From contig NC_019865.2 of assembly GCF_002234675.1 (NCBI RefSeq), positions 30,407,945 to 30,471,944 on the forward strand: a stretch of 64,000 nucleotides of DNA, read 5' to 3'. The translations under genes were made by a program, and so were the position numbers. Of the stretch, positions 11,109 through 20,786 are shown one piece after another; within the stretch, counting starts at the first letter, position 1; every line of letters starts with the position of its first letter. The notes beneath the pieces were generated by a model. That model saw only the letters and a program-made list of their open reading frames with translations. It was not told the origin of the DNA and did no database searches. This DNA comes from Oryzias latipes. Its lineage: Eukaryota > Chordata > Actinopteri > Beloniformes > Adrianichthyidae.

Positions 11109-12785
11109 TTAAAATTTGTGTGATGTGAAGAATTGAATTAGTCTTGAAAAGAAGCTCCTAATTCCTCTGAAGAGCTTTGGTTTTGGCTTGAATCGATCTT
11201 TGAACTTTTCCGGCTTTCCTTGTTCCTTGTAGCTGCTTGGACTTTGTTCTGGATGTCTTGCTTCCAGAAGCAGATAGATGGAAACCATTTTAACCACAGA
11301 TCCATCACCTGCAGGGAGAATGCTGCAGGAAGAAGCAGGAGAGTTTTGTGCTTCTTCCTGAAGCTGGGCCTCCATTTTCTTGGGGGATTCTTGAAAATGA
11401 TGACTCTGATTTGTGATCCCATTTGGTCTTGCTGCAGCGTCTGGTTCATGAGGAGCTTCTTTGTCCCAGAGGAAGTCGTCTTCTGTTTTGTAGACAAAGG
11501 CTTTCTCACAGCTGTTGGCAGGTTGGCTGTTGTGACCAGGCTGAGTTGCTGGTTCCTCTTTTATTCCAGCAGGAGGCGCATCACAGATGTCTCTGGTGTC
11601 TGTCATTGAACTGTTTGAGATGTGGTCACAGCGTTCCTCCTCCCGCGTTTCCCTCACACTCACAACATCAGTAGAAGTTGTTGGAAACCTCTCTTCCATG
11701 TCTTTGATCCCAGCTTCCCTCATTGCATGTTTTGCTGAGGCAGCATAGGAGGCCTTTCTTTCTCCTGACAGGTGATTCATGGTTATGAAGTCATGAGCGA
11801 GGGCTGAGCTCGGTGTCATTCTTTGTCGAGGGTCGATGGCTAGCATGCTCCTTAGAAGGTCTAAGAAGGCGCGATGGTCGTCCTCCTCGTACAGAGGAAA
11901 GGTGTCATGATGAAACTCAGCCATGGCATCAAGGTCTGGGATTTCATTCAGTCCTTTCACTACCTCCCCTGTGGCTTCGCTGTATTCAAATGGCGTGTTG
12001 AGCCTCCAGCCGGGTTGACTGGATTCCTCCTCATAGGTGAAAAAGTCATATGAGAACTTTCCATAGTGGAGAAGGTCGTCCTCAGGTAAACCCAGCAGCT
12101 GCACCAGGCCTCTGATTGTTTCATAGTCACTGTTGTATGAAAATGGAACATCTCCAATGTACAACGTGGCCAGAACCACAGCCAGGGACCACATGTCAAC
12201 GCTGACGTCCAGAGGGAGACCCAGAATGACCTCTGGGGCTCTGAAGGGGTTAATTTGCATCTGGGTTCCAACGTTTAGTTCTTGGGGGTTGACGGCCAAA
12301 CCAAAGTCAATGAGTTTTAATTTCAGGGGGTTGGTGATCTGGTCAACAAACATGATGTTATCTGGTTTGATGTCTCCATGTAGGACGTTGATGCTTTCAA
12401 GGCCGCTCAGAGCTACCAGCATCTGCTGAGCGATAGCTCTGATCTGACACAGGTGAGCCGGATGGAAAGACCTCTTCCCTATAAAGTCCTCCAAGCTTTC
12501 ATCCAGCATTTCGTACACCAGGCACATGTAGTCTTTGTACTGAAAGCATTCATGAATCTTGATCAGGTTGTTTTGATCTGGATTTAGACTGCGGATGATC
12601 TTCATGGCTTCCATCTCTTCACTGCCTGCTCTCAAATCATCTACAATCTTGATGGCAAAAGTCTCATTGCTCCCCATCTTGGTGCATTCTGCCACTCTGC
12701 CATAACTTCCTCGTCCCAGGAATTTACCCACCTGATAAAGTCCCAGGGAGCCCATCAGAAAATGGCCTGTTTGCACGTCACACAT
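11109..12785 (-). CDS. HIPK-like serine/threonine (dual-specificity) protein kinase
   Basis: Single uninterrupted frame of 558 residues. The kinase domain covers about residues 17-347: glycine loop GRGSYGRV (24-31), ATP-binding lysine in FAIKIV (K46), catalytic loop LHGDIKPDN (D138), IDFGLA (D160), FRAPEVILGL (APE 183-185), and a HIPK-type C-lobe ending RMTPSSALAHDFITMNHL. HIPKs phosphorylate transcription factors and corepressors in the nucleus. Oddities: HGD replaces the usual HRD/HAD, and the activation segment reads GTQMQINPFRAPE, lacking the tyrosine that CMGC/DYRK/HIPK kinases autophosphorylate. A serine/acid-rich tail (350-520) ends in a basic amphipathic RGIRSFFSRLIQFF. No intron is visible; this could be a retro-derived or lineage-expanded fish HIPK paralogue. 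The start at 12785 precedes the glycine loop by a usual distance. Confidence 0.85.
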   Translation of the reverse strand: MCDVQTGHFLMGSLGLYQVGKFLGRGSYGRVAECTKMGSNETFAIKIVDDLRAGSEEMEAMKIIRSLNPDQNNLIKIHECFQYKDYMCLVYEMLDESLEDFIGKRSFHPAHLCQIRAIAQQMLVALSGLESINVLHGDIKPDNIMFVDQITNPLKLKLIDFGLAVNPQELNVGTQMQINPFRAPEVILGLPLDVSVDMWSLAVVLATLYIGDVPFSYNSDYETIRGLVQLLGLPEDDLLHYGKFSYDFFTYEEESSQPGWRLNTPFEYSEATGEVVKGLNEIPDLDAMAEFHHDTFPLYEEDDHRAFLDLLRSMLAIDPRQRMTPSSALAHDFITMNHLSGERKASYAASAKHAMREAGIKDMEERFPTTSTDVVSVRETREEERCDHISNSSMTDTRDICDAPPAGIKEEPATQPGHNSQPANSCEKAFVYKTEDDFLWDKEAPHEPDAAARPNGITNQSHHFQESPKKMEAQLQEEAQNSPASSCSILPAGDGSVVKMVSIYLLLEARHPEQSPSSYKEQGKPEKFKDRFKPKPKLFRGIRSFFSRLIQFFTSHKF

Positions 12786-13029
12786 CTTGGAATGTGTTTG
12801 GGAGAAAAGGGACCGTTTTTCAGGAAATCTCTATTTGTCAGTAGAAACTGCTGAGGCTCAGTGTTCAACTCTTTCAAAGAATCCAAATGGAAAGTTTTTC
12901 TGACCAGGCTGCAGAAATGTTGGTTTACTGCTGGTTGTCAGTTTCCACCGTGTTCTTTGAATGTCTGCACTAAATCTCTGAAGTGGTTTGTCTGTCAGAA
13001 ATCAGCCTGTATTCACGGACAACAGATCA

Positions 13030-13120
13030 AAGAGTGACGTATGTTTTGGCTGCACGAAATATGACGTCTTTGTAAGATTACTTAGAAGATTACGTTATTG
13101 TGGCACGTATTGACGTGAGA
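13030..13120. promoter_or_regulatory. Cluster of CRE-like TGACGT motifs upstream of the kinase
   Basis: TGACGT occurs at about 13035, 13062 (as TGACGTC) and 13111, about 250-330 bp upstream of the kinase start. This pattern would suit ATF/CREB binding. It is a motif observation only. Confidence 0.3.
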
Positions 13121-13210
13121 TGTGCGACAATGACATCATCTGACTTAAGAAGACCGTCTGACTTTAAGACATCATCTTACGTAAGTATGAAGGTGATGTC
13201 ATTGTTGCAC
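13121..13210. repeat. Short inverted repeat (hairpin)
   Basis: TGTGCGACAATGACATCA (13121-13138) pairs with TGATGTCATTGTTGCAC (13193-13210) around a 54-bp loop with further TTAAGA/CTTAAG-type symmetry. It could be a tiny MITE or a regulatory palindrome. Confidence 0.5.
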
Positions 13211-13420
13211 GTCTTGGGTTTATCGCGTGAAGTCCACGTGCCAGAAGCAGTCAGGATAAAATGAGCATGCGCTGAATTGAGCCGCCACATTTTCTCCGGT
13301 ACTTAAAGAGTTAAAGTGCGCTAAATCAGACGGACTTTGCGTGGTTCCGAATCCCATCTGACAACTAATTCTAGAAGATCCCTTTCCAAGACTGTTTCCA
13401 GACTACTTTAGGCTGCAGTC

Positions 13421-13801
13421 ATGCAGAGAAACGACACACATGAGGCTGTTATCTGTCTGTCTGTCCGTCTGAAGTCAACCTTTCCGGACAAGTCTGAGAG
13501 ATTCTTTCTATTTCTCTGTCTCTTTTCGTTTGGAGCAGCATTTTCTTTGACTTTATTTTTGCATTTCAAGCCTGAACATCTACTGGAGTTGTCTGACATG
13601 TTCCTATGGAGCAACAGGACAAAGCTCAGCCTGGAGACACGAGAAATCCACGAGCAGATCTTTCCCAAAGGCTTTGGATGGTTTTCAGCACTGGACAGTT
13701 CCCGCGTGCCACAACAGATTGGCGCGCGCGCCCCAGCTGCAGCGGAGATTGCAAACAGCTGCGTCATTACTTATCTAAACTATGAATTAGTAATTAATTA
13801 A
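13421..13801 (+). CDS. Hypothetical small membrane protein or first exon
   Basis: A frame of 126 residues starting MQRNDTHEA. About 28 polar residues precede one clear membrane segment (FFLFLCLFSFGAAFSLTLFL), then a polar stretch with an NRT glycosylation site; this is the layout of a type II membrane protein. I do not recognise the family. It could be the first exon of a larger gene, though no good donor is obvious, or chance. The last third (APAAAEIANSCV) looks non-coding. Confidence 0.25.
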   Translation: MQRNDTHEAVICLSVRLKSTFPDKSERFFLFLCLFSFGAAFSLTLFLHFKPEHLLELSDMFLWSNRTKLSLETREIHEQIFPKGFGWFSALDSSRVPQQIGARAPAAAEIANSCVITYLNYELVIN

Positions 13802-13899
13802 CCACATTTAGCAGTAATTAATCATCCTTTATTTATAACGTCCTGATTTGATTGACAGTTCAACTTTGACACATTTTTCAATGATATCGCAGCAGCCCA

Positions 13900-15075
13900 T
13901 GCAGTGTTCTGTGTTCGGGGGGCGCAACGGCGGGAGCCGGAGGACCTTGTAGAGGTGAGCTCGCGCGGGTTTTGCGGAGCCGCGTTCCTGCTGTGGGACA
14001 GCGTCCCGGACTTTGTGAAGTCGGACCATGAGGCCACGAAGGAGGAGCTGGAAGAGGCGTTCGGTCACAGGCAGGCGCTGGAGCGCTTCGGGACCAGCCT
14101 GGCAGCGCGGACCCGGGCGGGCTGCATGGGGAGAGCCTGCAGGTGTTCGCCACTGACGTGAGTCGGCTCGGCATGGCAGCGTTCCCGCAGTACGGAGACG
14201 TGGCACAACGAGAGGAGAAATTCCGGCGTTTCGTCTCTGGTCTGGAGCCACGTGTTTGGAGCAGGGGGGCCACTGATTTGGAGGAGGCCTTGACGATTGC
14301 AGAGAGGTGTGAAAATGCCAGAGAGGCTCTGCAGACGGACTGTGTAGCTCCCTATGGCTGCGCTTCCTGCCCTGGGGGTCAGCTGCAGGTCCAGTCTGTG
14401 TCTACTGCTGAGGGCCTGCATAAAGCCATAGACAAACTGACGGAGGACATGTTTCACATGAGGATGCAAATGATAGAACTCTCGGATGAGAACAGGAGAC
14501 TGAGGGATGTGCCAGGGCTTTTCCTCCATCCGTGTCCCGCTGTGCCTGTGAGGAGAGGGGCTGCCAGCCCAGGCCAACCCCTGAAAGCCATCGAGGCCGC
14601 TCTCCAGACAGGGAGCCATCTCGCTCACAATGGGACTACGAGGCTCCCAGGCGCCAACGGTACTCATCACCTTCTGACTCAAGATGGTGGAGAGCGCCGA
14701 GCCCCAGCTCAGGATGGGAAGCCTCTCAGGATTCAACTCCCAGATATGAGAAGTGTGTTTTCTGCCTCAGAGACCTCGTGACGACAGCGAACATCGCGGG
14801 GATGTTTCTGAGGTGGGAGTTGGTACACAGACCCCCTGTGTCTTATGTGAGAGGGGTGATTGAAGGTGCTAAGGTTCCCATCTTGATTGATTTGGGGCTT
14901 CAGTGTCACCCATAAGTGAAGAGTGCAGCATGTCAGTCCCTTCATTGAAGAGTCGACCCCTGAAGAGAGATTCATGGACAGTTAATGGACAAATGTTAGA
15001 CACTCTGGGCACTATGTGAGAGGTGGTGCTTGACTTCCTGGTGCTTGACTTCCTGGTCAAGCACCAGGAAGTCCA
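13900..15075 (+). pseudogene. Ty3/gypsy gag and protease remnant
   Basis: Capsid-like blocks LLWDSVPDFVKSD and EELEEAFGHRQALERF lie in one frame. After a frameshift near 14110 come VFATDVSRLGMAAFPQYGD and EEKFRRFVSGLEP. A later frame carries EGAKVPILIDLG near 14862-14900, the start of a retropepsin in which the active D-T/S-G reads D-L-G; the following protease sequence is again shifted and has stops. The cassette is inactive. The integrase C-terminus of a similar element reappears at 16090-16465, so most of pol has been deleted or replaced. Confidence 0.75.
15032..15073. repeat. 18-bp perfect stem hairpin
   Basis: 15032-15049 pairs base for base with 15056-15073 around a 6-nt loop (TTCCTG); the core is CCTGGTGCTTGAC / GTCAAGCACCAGG. 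It lies in the decayed gypsy protease, probably a local templated inversion. Confidence 0.8.
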
Positions 15076-15149
15076 TTCCTGGTGCTATAAGGCTATAAGG
15101 ATACAGGCTATAAGGATACAGGAGAGCATATCCGCGTGTATGACTTATG

Positions 15150-15420
15150 ACGTGAATAATTATTGCGTTCGAACGGATTAATTATTGCGTTCGAACGACA
15201 TAATTATTGCGTTCGCACGAGTTAATCATTTCGAGGGAACGGAATAGTATTTTGAGGGAACGCAATAGTATCTTGAGGGAACGCAATAGTATCTTGAGGG
15301 AACGGAATAGTATCTTGTGGGAACGGAATAGTATTTCGTGCGAACAACATAATAACCCGTGGGAACAAGATATTAATTTGTGGGAACAAGATATATTTTT
15401 ATATCTTAATGTCAGGACAC
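15150..15420 (+). repeat. GAACG minisatellite-like repeat, expanded copy
   Basis: Starts with three units of TAATTATTGCGTTCGAACG type (CGTTCGAACG is itself a palindrome). Then follow about six imperfect 21-bp units of TTGAGGGAACGGAATAGTA type, and it ends ATGTCAGGACA. The same ends occur without expansion at 5915-5990. The open frame through it (ERNSIL repeated) is an artefact. Confidence 0.7.
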
Positions 15421-15490
15421 GGGCTCAGTAGGTGGCTCATCTCAGTGCAGCCAGACTCCATGCAGAAGAGGCGCACAAAAAACAAAAGTT

Positions 15491-16086
15491 CCGTATTTTC
15501 CGGACTATAAGTGGCCCTTTTTTTCATTGTTTAGCAAGGGGTGCGACTTATACTCCGCAGCGACTTATATTAGAAATAAATTGAAATAAATACATTGTTA
15601 ACCATCCTGTTATGTTCATTTGTGAGGAACAGAGATGATGTTCCTGGATCAATTTGATGTATGAGGTATGTTAAGTGTTAAGAGTATGTTAAGTGACTCG
15701 GAGAATCAGCAAACTTTTTTTTACAGTAAGATCTTGAAGGTTTTATATTCTATTTTCCAATGATTTCATAGATTCAGAAATGCAATAAAAATGAAAACTG
15801 TTTCTACAAATACAGGATAAAAACAGAGTATTAGTTGGCCAATGATGCTTCATGAAAGGAATAAATAAATATGAGAAAGAATTACTGTGAAATTATGAGA
15901 TAAACAGTCTGCTATGATTGTGTCATATGAGGTTGAGCAAGATATTAGTTCTTTGTCAAATAAATTTCCCATCAAAATGCGACTTATTGTCCAGTGCGAC
16001 TTAACTGTGTTTTTTTCTACTTTATAATGCATTTTTGGGCTGGTGCGACTTATACTCCGGAGTGACTTATAGTCCGGAAAATACGG
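15491..16086. mobile_element. MITE with 22-bp perfect terminal inverted repeats
   Basis: 15491-15512 and 16065-16086 are perfect inverted repeats (outer bases CCGTATTTTCCGG). Subterminal GTGCGACTTATACTCCG motifs are repeated inside. No protein. It lies between the two gypsy remnants. The superfamily is uncertain; no convincing target duplication. Confidence 0.75.
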
Positions 16087-16089
16087 TTC

Positions 16090-16465
16090 TATCATGACGA
16101 GGATTTCCGCCACCGTCCTTTAGTAGTGGGTGCTGAGTGCTCTATTGTGGCTCAGCAATCCAGTTGAAAGCCGCACAAAGCTGGCTCCCCATTGGAAAGG
16201 CCCTTACTGAGTGGAACAGGTGTTGACTTCAAGGGGGGGAAGTTGCTCTGAATTACCGTATCATGAACCCGTTCGACCCCCTGGATAAGGCCCTTGTGGT
16301 ACATCATGATAGACTAAAGCCTTACACTTTGCCAATGCCTGCTATGTCTGACGGAACCACTCACTCATCTTCACCCATTCACACGGATCATGGAGGTTCT
16401 CTTCAGCCAAGAGAGGAGGGACTCTCTGAAAGGGACAGTTTGAACACCGCACCAGAGGAAAATTC
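16090..16465 (+). pseudogene. Gypsy integrase C-terminal remnant
   Basis: Shifted frames still show the spacer typical of the integrase end: SKLAPHW-like text near 16180, then PLDKALVVHHDRLKPYTLP at about 16275-16335, as in gypsy elements of the 13900 type. No intact frame. Confidence 0.55.
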
Positions 16466-18718
16466 AAAACTCAGTTTGCCTACAGAGCAAACAAGTCAGG
16501 GGAGGATGCAGTCAACATGGCTCTCCACTACATCCTGCACCACCTTGACTCTGCAGACACGTATGCACGGGTCCTATTTGTGGACTTTAGCTCTGCATTT
16601 AATACCATCGTCCCAGAGCTTCTCCACCACAAAATGTCCCAGCTCACTGTGCCTCTCCCCACCTATCAGTGGATCACCAGTTTCCTGACTGACAGGAGGC
16701 AGCAGGTGAAACTTGGACGCTTCACATCCAGCACCCGGATCCTTAACACTGGCGCCCCCCAGGGAGGCTCAAGCAGATGTTGTTGATTAGCTAAAATGCT
16801 GTATTCCTAAGGACCACCATCTCACTGGACCTTAAGTGGACCTCTCACATTGACTCACTCCGGAAAAAGACTCAGCAGAGGTTGTACTTCCTGCGACAAC
16901 TCAAGAAGTTCAACCTGCCTCAGGAGCTGCTGACCATCTTCTACACGGCAATATTTCAAGCTGTCCTGACCACATCTATCACGGTCTGGTTTGGATCAGC
17001 TACCAGACACGACAGGAACAGACTGCAGAGAATCATCAGATCTGCTGAGAGGATTATTGGTTCCACTCTTCCCTCCATTCAGGACCTGTACCGGTCCAGG
17101 GTCAGGAAGCGGGCTGGCAGAGTTGCAAAGGACACCTCTCATCCTGGACATTGCCTTTTCAGCCTTGTCCCGTCAGGGCGGCGCTTTGGGACAATGCGCA
17201 CCAAAACCACTCGCCACAAGGACAGATTCTTCCTCCGAGCTTTCACTCTAATGAACGCCTGAATGCAGACCACTCAAGAACACGGAACAAAACCACAGAA
17301 ACTGTCACACAGTGATGAAAGTCAGGCAAGGAAAAAATCCCTGAACTTTTCTTTGAGCGATATGGCGGGCACAGAGCGAAATTTTGGAAAAATACGTGGT
17401 CTTAGATGCATTCTGGTGCATTCTGGCAGCTAGTTATTCACTTCTTTATCAAGAAACTAAGACTAATTGGAGCATCATGATTTGTCATTCAAACCCCTAG
17501 TTTGACTCTCCATTAAGGACTTGCTGGTCCCAAAAAAGAATTTGGAAAATTGCTCAAAGTAACACAATCCTACAATCTACGCTTTTCCTTAAAGCTGCAA
17601 AACATACAATTGCTAAAATATAGTAACATCAAAGCCCCAAATGGCAAAAAGAACACCAGTAACTATGATATTCTATGAAAATACCTCAGTTATTTATACA
17701 TTATTTCTGCTTTAGAAATGACTGATGTACAACATCCACTTGCACTGTTTTCTCAAACTATAATTACATCAAAATATGGGATCTGCTTTAAACTATAATT
17801 CTATAACATAATACATCAATTCTTTAACACCAATACTAAGTAATCTGGGAAATATCAAAACAAACATACAAACTAAACTAAACATTGTAAACATTATTTT
17901 TTAAGGGAGTGCGGGTCCAAACCATCAAATACTTATAATTAATGTCAACTATACTGAACTAAATCATGGTAATTAGGAAATACAAATAAATTAGATAGAG
18001 AAATGTATTCAAAATAAAAACTGAAACTCAAAACTAAAATTGAAATTATTTCAAAATGTGGTTTTGAGATTATTTTACACAAAAAAGTATTTGACCTACA
18101 CTACCTTAAAAATATTTTTCTTCCAGCCAAGACCACTTCAATTTGTTTTTTATCGTCTTCTCATAACTGAGGTCGTGACCACGCTCAATAATGACGATGC
18201 CTGCCATTATTTTAACACAAATTTGATCGCAAACTCTTCAGATGTGTTTGTGAAAGTTTAGCGTGGGTCCGCCAGTTTTGGTCTCTAGGGAAGCAAGTCA
18301 CGCTGACCACGTGGTGCAGACAGAGCCAATCAGACCCGTCGACGCATCCGAAAGCAACTAAAACGTCCCGTCATTGGTCAATTAGGCCGGGAAGACGAGA
18401 GATGGCCACGACCATAGAGGAAGCGATCTGCGGAGAAATATAGAAAATAAAGCTAAAATTAGCTGATTTCAGACCATTTTTTAATCCGGAAAGCGATTTG
18501 TCCGTAGAGATCAGGTCTTTATTTCCCGGAAAGTACGTTCGGTTTGCTCAAAAACCCGGATTTCCGGGAATTCCCGGAAGACTTTCATCACTGGTCACAC
18601 CAGAACTACTGTAGCATTTTTACTGTTGCATTTTTTTATTTAGTTATGTTTACATATTCCTATATCTACCTTATAGAACTTTATTTTATTATTTATCCTT
18701 TCTTGTCTTACTCCTGTA
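16466..18718 (+). mobile_element. LINE (jockey/L2-like) 3' portion, internally deleted and split
   Basis: The reverse transcriptase palm starts QFAYRANKSG and continues ARVLFVDFSSAFNTIV and ITSFLTDRRQQV. The catalytic YADD region is deleted near 16770. The C-terminal part follows (YFLRQLKKFNLP, HPGHCLFSLVPSGRRFG) to a stop at 17262. The 3' UTR is split by a DNA element at 17311-18592 and resumes at 18601. The residual frames end at about 16786 and 17262. Confidence 0.75.
17311..18592. mobile_element. hAT-like non-autonomous DNA element
   Basis: Starts AGTGATGAAAG (17311) and ends CTTTCATCACT (18592), an 11-bp perfect terminal inverted repeat. It is flanked by TGTCACAC (17303-17310) and GGTCACAC (18593-18600), an 8-bp target duplication with one mismatch, as for hAT elements. 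It interrupts the LINE 3' UTR. No transposase frame was found. Confidence 0.75.
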
Positions 18719-18720
18719 AC

Positions 18721-18923
18721 CCCTTGTGCTATCTTAGGCACTTTGACGTTGGGAGTTGGGTCATCTAGACCCACTAGACAGTGCTCTGAACCTTTTTTCT
18801 TCAATGATTTGTGATCTTCACTGGTGTCCATGGATTACATGAAATCTTTCCACCTTTATCATGGTAGGGAGAACACGTCAATGTAAGGGTGGGGGTGGGG
18901 GGGCATCCAAGATAGCACAAGGG
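18721..18923. mobile_element. piggyBac-like MITE
   Basis: CCCTTGTGCTATCTTAG at the left and its inverted match (CAAGATAGCACAAGGG) at the right. Flanks GTAA/ATAA could be a decayed TTAA. A second partial copy at 3985-4052 retains TTAA. Confidence 0.65.
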
Positions 18924-18927
18924 ATAA

Positions 18928-18952
18928 ACATGCTTTCTGGAATACCCCCCAT
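18928..18952. mobile_element. Harbinger-type right-end fragment
   Basis: AAACATGCTTTCTGGAATAC followed by a C run matches the right ends of the elements at 21182-23544 and 29783-31226. The rest of the element is absent. Confidence 0.5.
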
Positions 18953-20786
18953 GGCATGGTGGCAACAATTTTGACCATCCTCCACTTGTAAACAAGTTTC
19001 CGAATAGTGGAATGGCGATATTCTTTTAGATTCCTTACTATAACCTTGTTAGACGGCTCTTTGGATCTCACCATTGTGCTCACTCTCACTTCAACAGTCA
19101 GGGTCACTTCACACTAAAATGTCTGAGCTCCTATGAAAAAGGAGACTTACTTTTTCTTGATTTTACAACTTCAAATAATACTTTTAAAGTAAACTTTTCA
19201 AAGAAACAGTATAGAATATTAACGTGACAGTTAGATTGAGACTTAACTACAGTCAGGCAGCTGTTCCACAGAGAACCATGATGGGCAGAAGCTCTGGGAG
19301 CAGTCTGCACCAAAAGGCAAAGGATAATGGATAGATCCGTTCATAGTGAAGTATTTAAAATGGAATTTATCCAAGCAATATAGAATATGTGAAAATTGTA
19401 CAAAAATGTATATAGTCGGAAACATGAAAGACCCTAATCTCTGCAATTTGTAATGGTCATTTATTTAAAAAAGACGTTTAAGTAGAAAAAGTAATGGCAG
19501 AGTACAGCCTTATTAGTTACAGACTTCATCCCCTGACCTCCAGATCAAACAGTCTCCGTGATGGACGGCCGTGACCACCACTCAAGCCTTTCTCTAATCT
19601 GAAGATTTGGAAGAAGAGGGAGGAGTTTATGATTATTGTAACTGCTTGGTAAAAATAAAAACATTAACAAATGCAAAAGCAATACTTCAAAAGGATTGAA
19701 TAAAACTGTTTTTACCAAAAGAATGTGAAAATCTGTGTGAACAGATTAGATTAAACAGAACACCGCCCCTCAAGGTCTGGCAGCACTAGCACCATGCTGC
19801 GTTCACGTCCCTCAGGAAAGCATAAAACAGTCTTCCTCCAACCTGCATAAGACTGACAACCTCTTCAGGGAGTACCCCACCCTCAATCCAAACCTGGGAC
19901 AGGCTCCAGCAACCCTGTGACCTCTAAGGGGGAATAAATGTCTTAAAGTTTCTTTTGGTTTGCAGAAATGTTGATTCCTTTTCCAGAACAGCTGGAATGT
20001 TTAACAAAGGTCTTCACCGTAAAAAACTGGATCAGTGATTTTTATGTTCAGTTTTCCGTTTCTGAGTCTTTGTTTCTGGATTTATTGGACTTGGAATTTG
20101 TTTTTCTGCGTGTCAAAGCCCTCATTTCTCCTCACGTAATCACATTTCTGCAATTATTTCCAAACCTAAATATTCTTAAGTTCAATATGTAGGCTCGAGG
20201 AGTCCAGAAAAATCTGTTTAGCCATTTTTTTAATCTTTGAAGGTTTTTCTTTGTCTTATGATCTTGAAGGATTTTACATCTTGGAAACAAGCTTTATTGA
20301 AACTATGTACATTTTGTGATCAGATTTAGTTTAAATATATTAAAAACAAAACACTTTTGCTCATTTTTAATTGTGTAATTTGATTTATTGAAACACCCGT
20401 TTCAAAATAAATATTTTTTCATTTAAGGCTTTCTGCTCCTGCGGCTTTATTCGAATTGAAGCCCCCATGCTCTGCTCTCGTGTTGTACTGTAGCCTGTAA
20501 TGGACCTGTGTTAAAAAACATTTTTTTTTTTAAATGTGACTTCTTTTGAAGGTTTGTCCTGTGATTAGATGGAACAAATTATCCACCAGGAAAAGTCTGG
20601 AGTGAAAGAAATCCAACCATCAACTGCTTTCTCAAAGGCGCCTCCTGCAGGACGTTTTCTGAAGAGCTCTTCCGATTGGTTGCTTCCTGAAGGGTTGTTC
20701 TTTCTGAACGGCAGTCTCTGAAGGGCTCATCTGACAGAGCAAATCCTCGAGGGCACAGTCAGTGGGCTGGCTGCTGTTTATCCTCA
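18953..20786. other. No coding exon recognised; tsr2 3' side
   Basis: Mostly AT-rich DNA. On the minus strand AATAAA signals (TTTATT on plus) at about 20288 and 20383 could end the tsr2 transcript. I see no other gene. Confidence 0.4.

Noticed and set aside
11220-11609. Plus-strand 129-codon frame
   Set aside because: Antisense shadow of the HIPK-like kinase.
15207-15431. Open frame with repeated RERNSIL
   Set aside because: Translation of the 21-bp GAACG tandem units; no start context or homology.
18955-19130. Minus-strand frame resembling a transposase helix-turn-helix (MVRSKEPSNKVIVRN)
   Set aside because: Too short and diverged to assign to a family.
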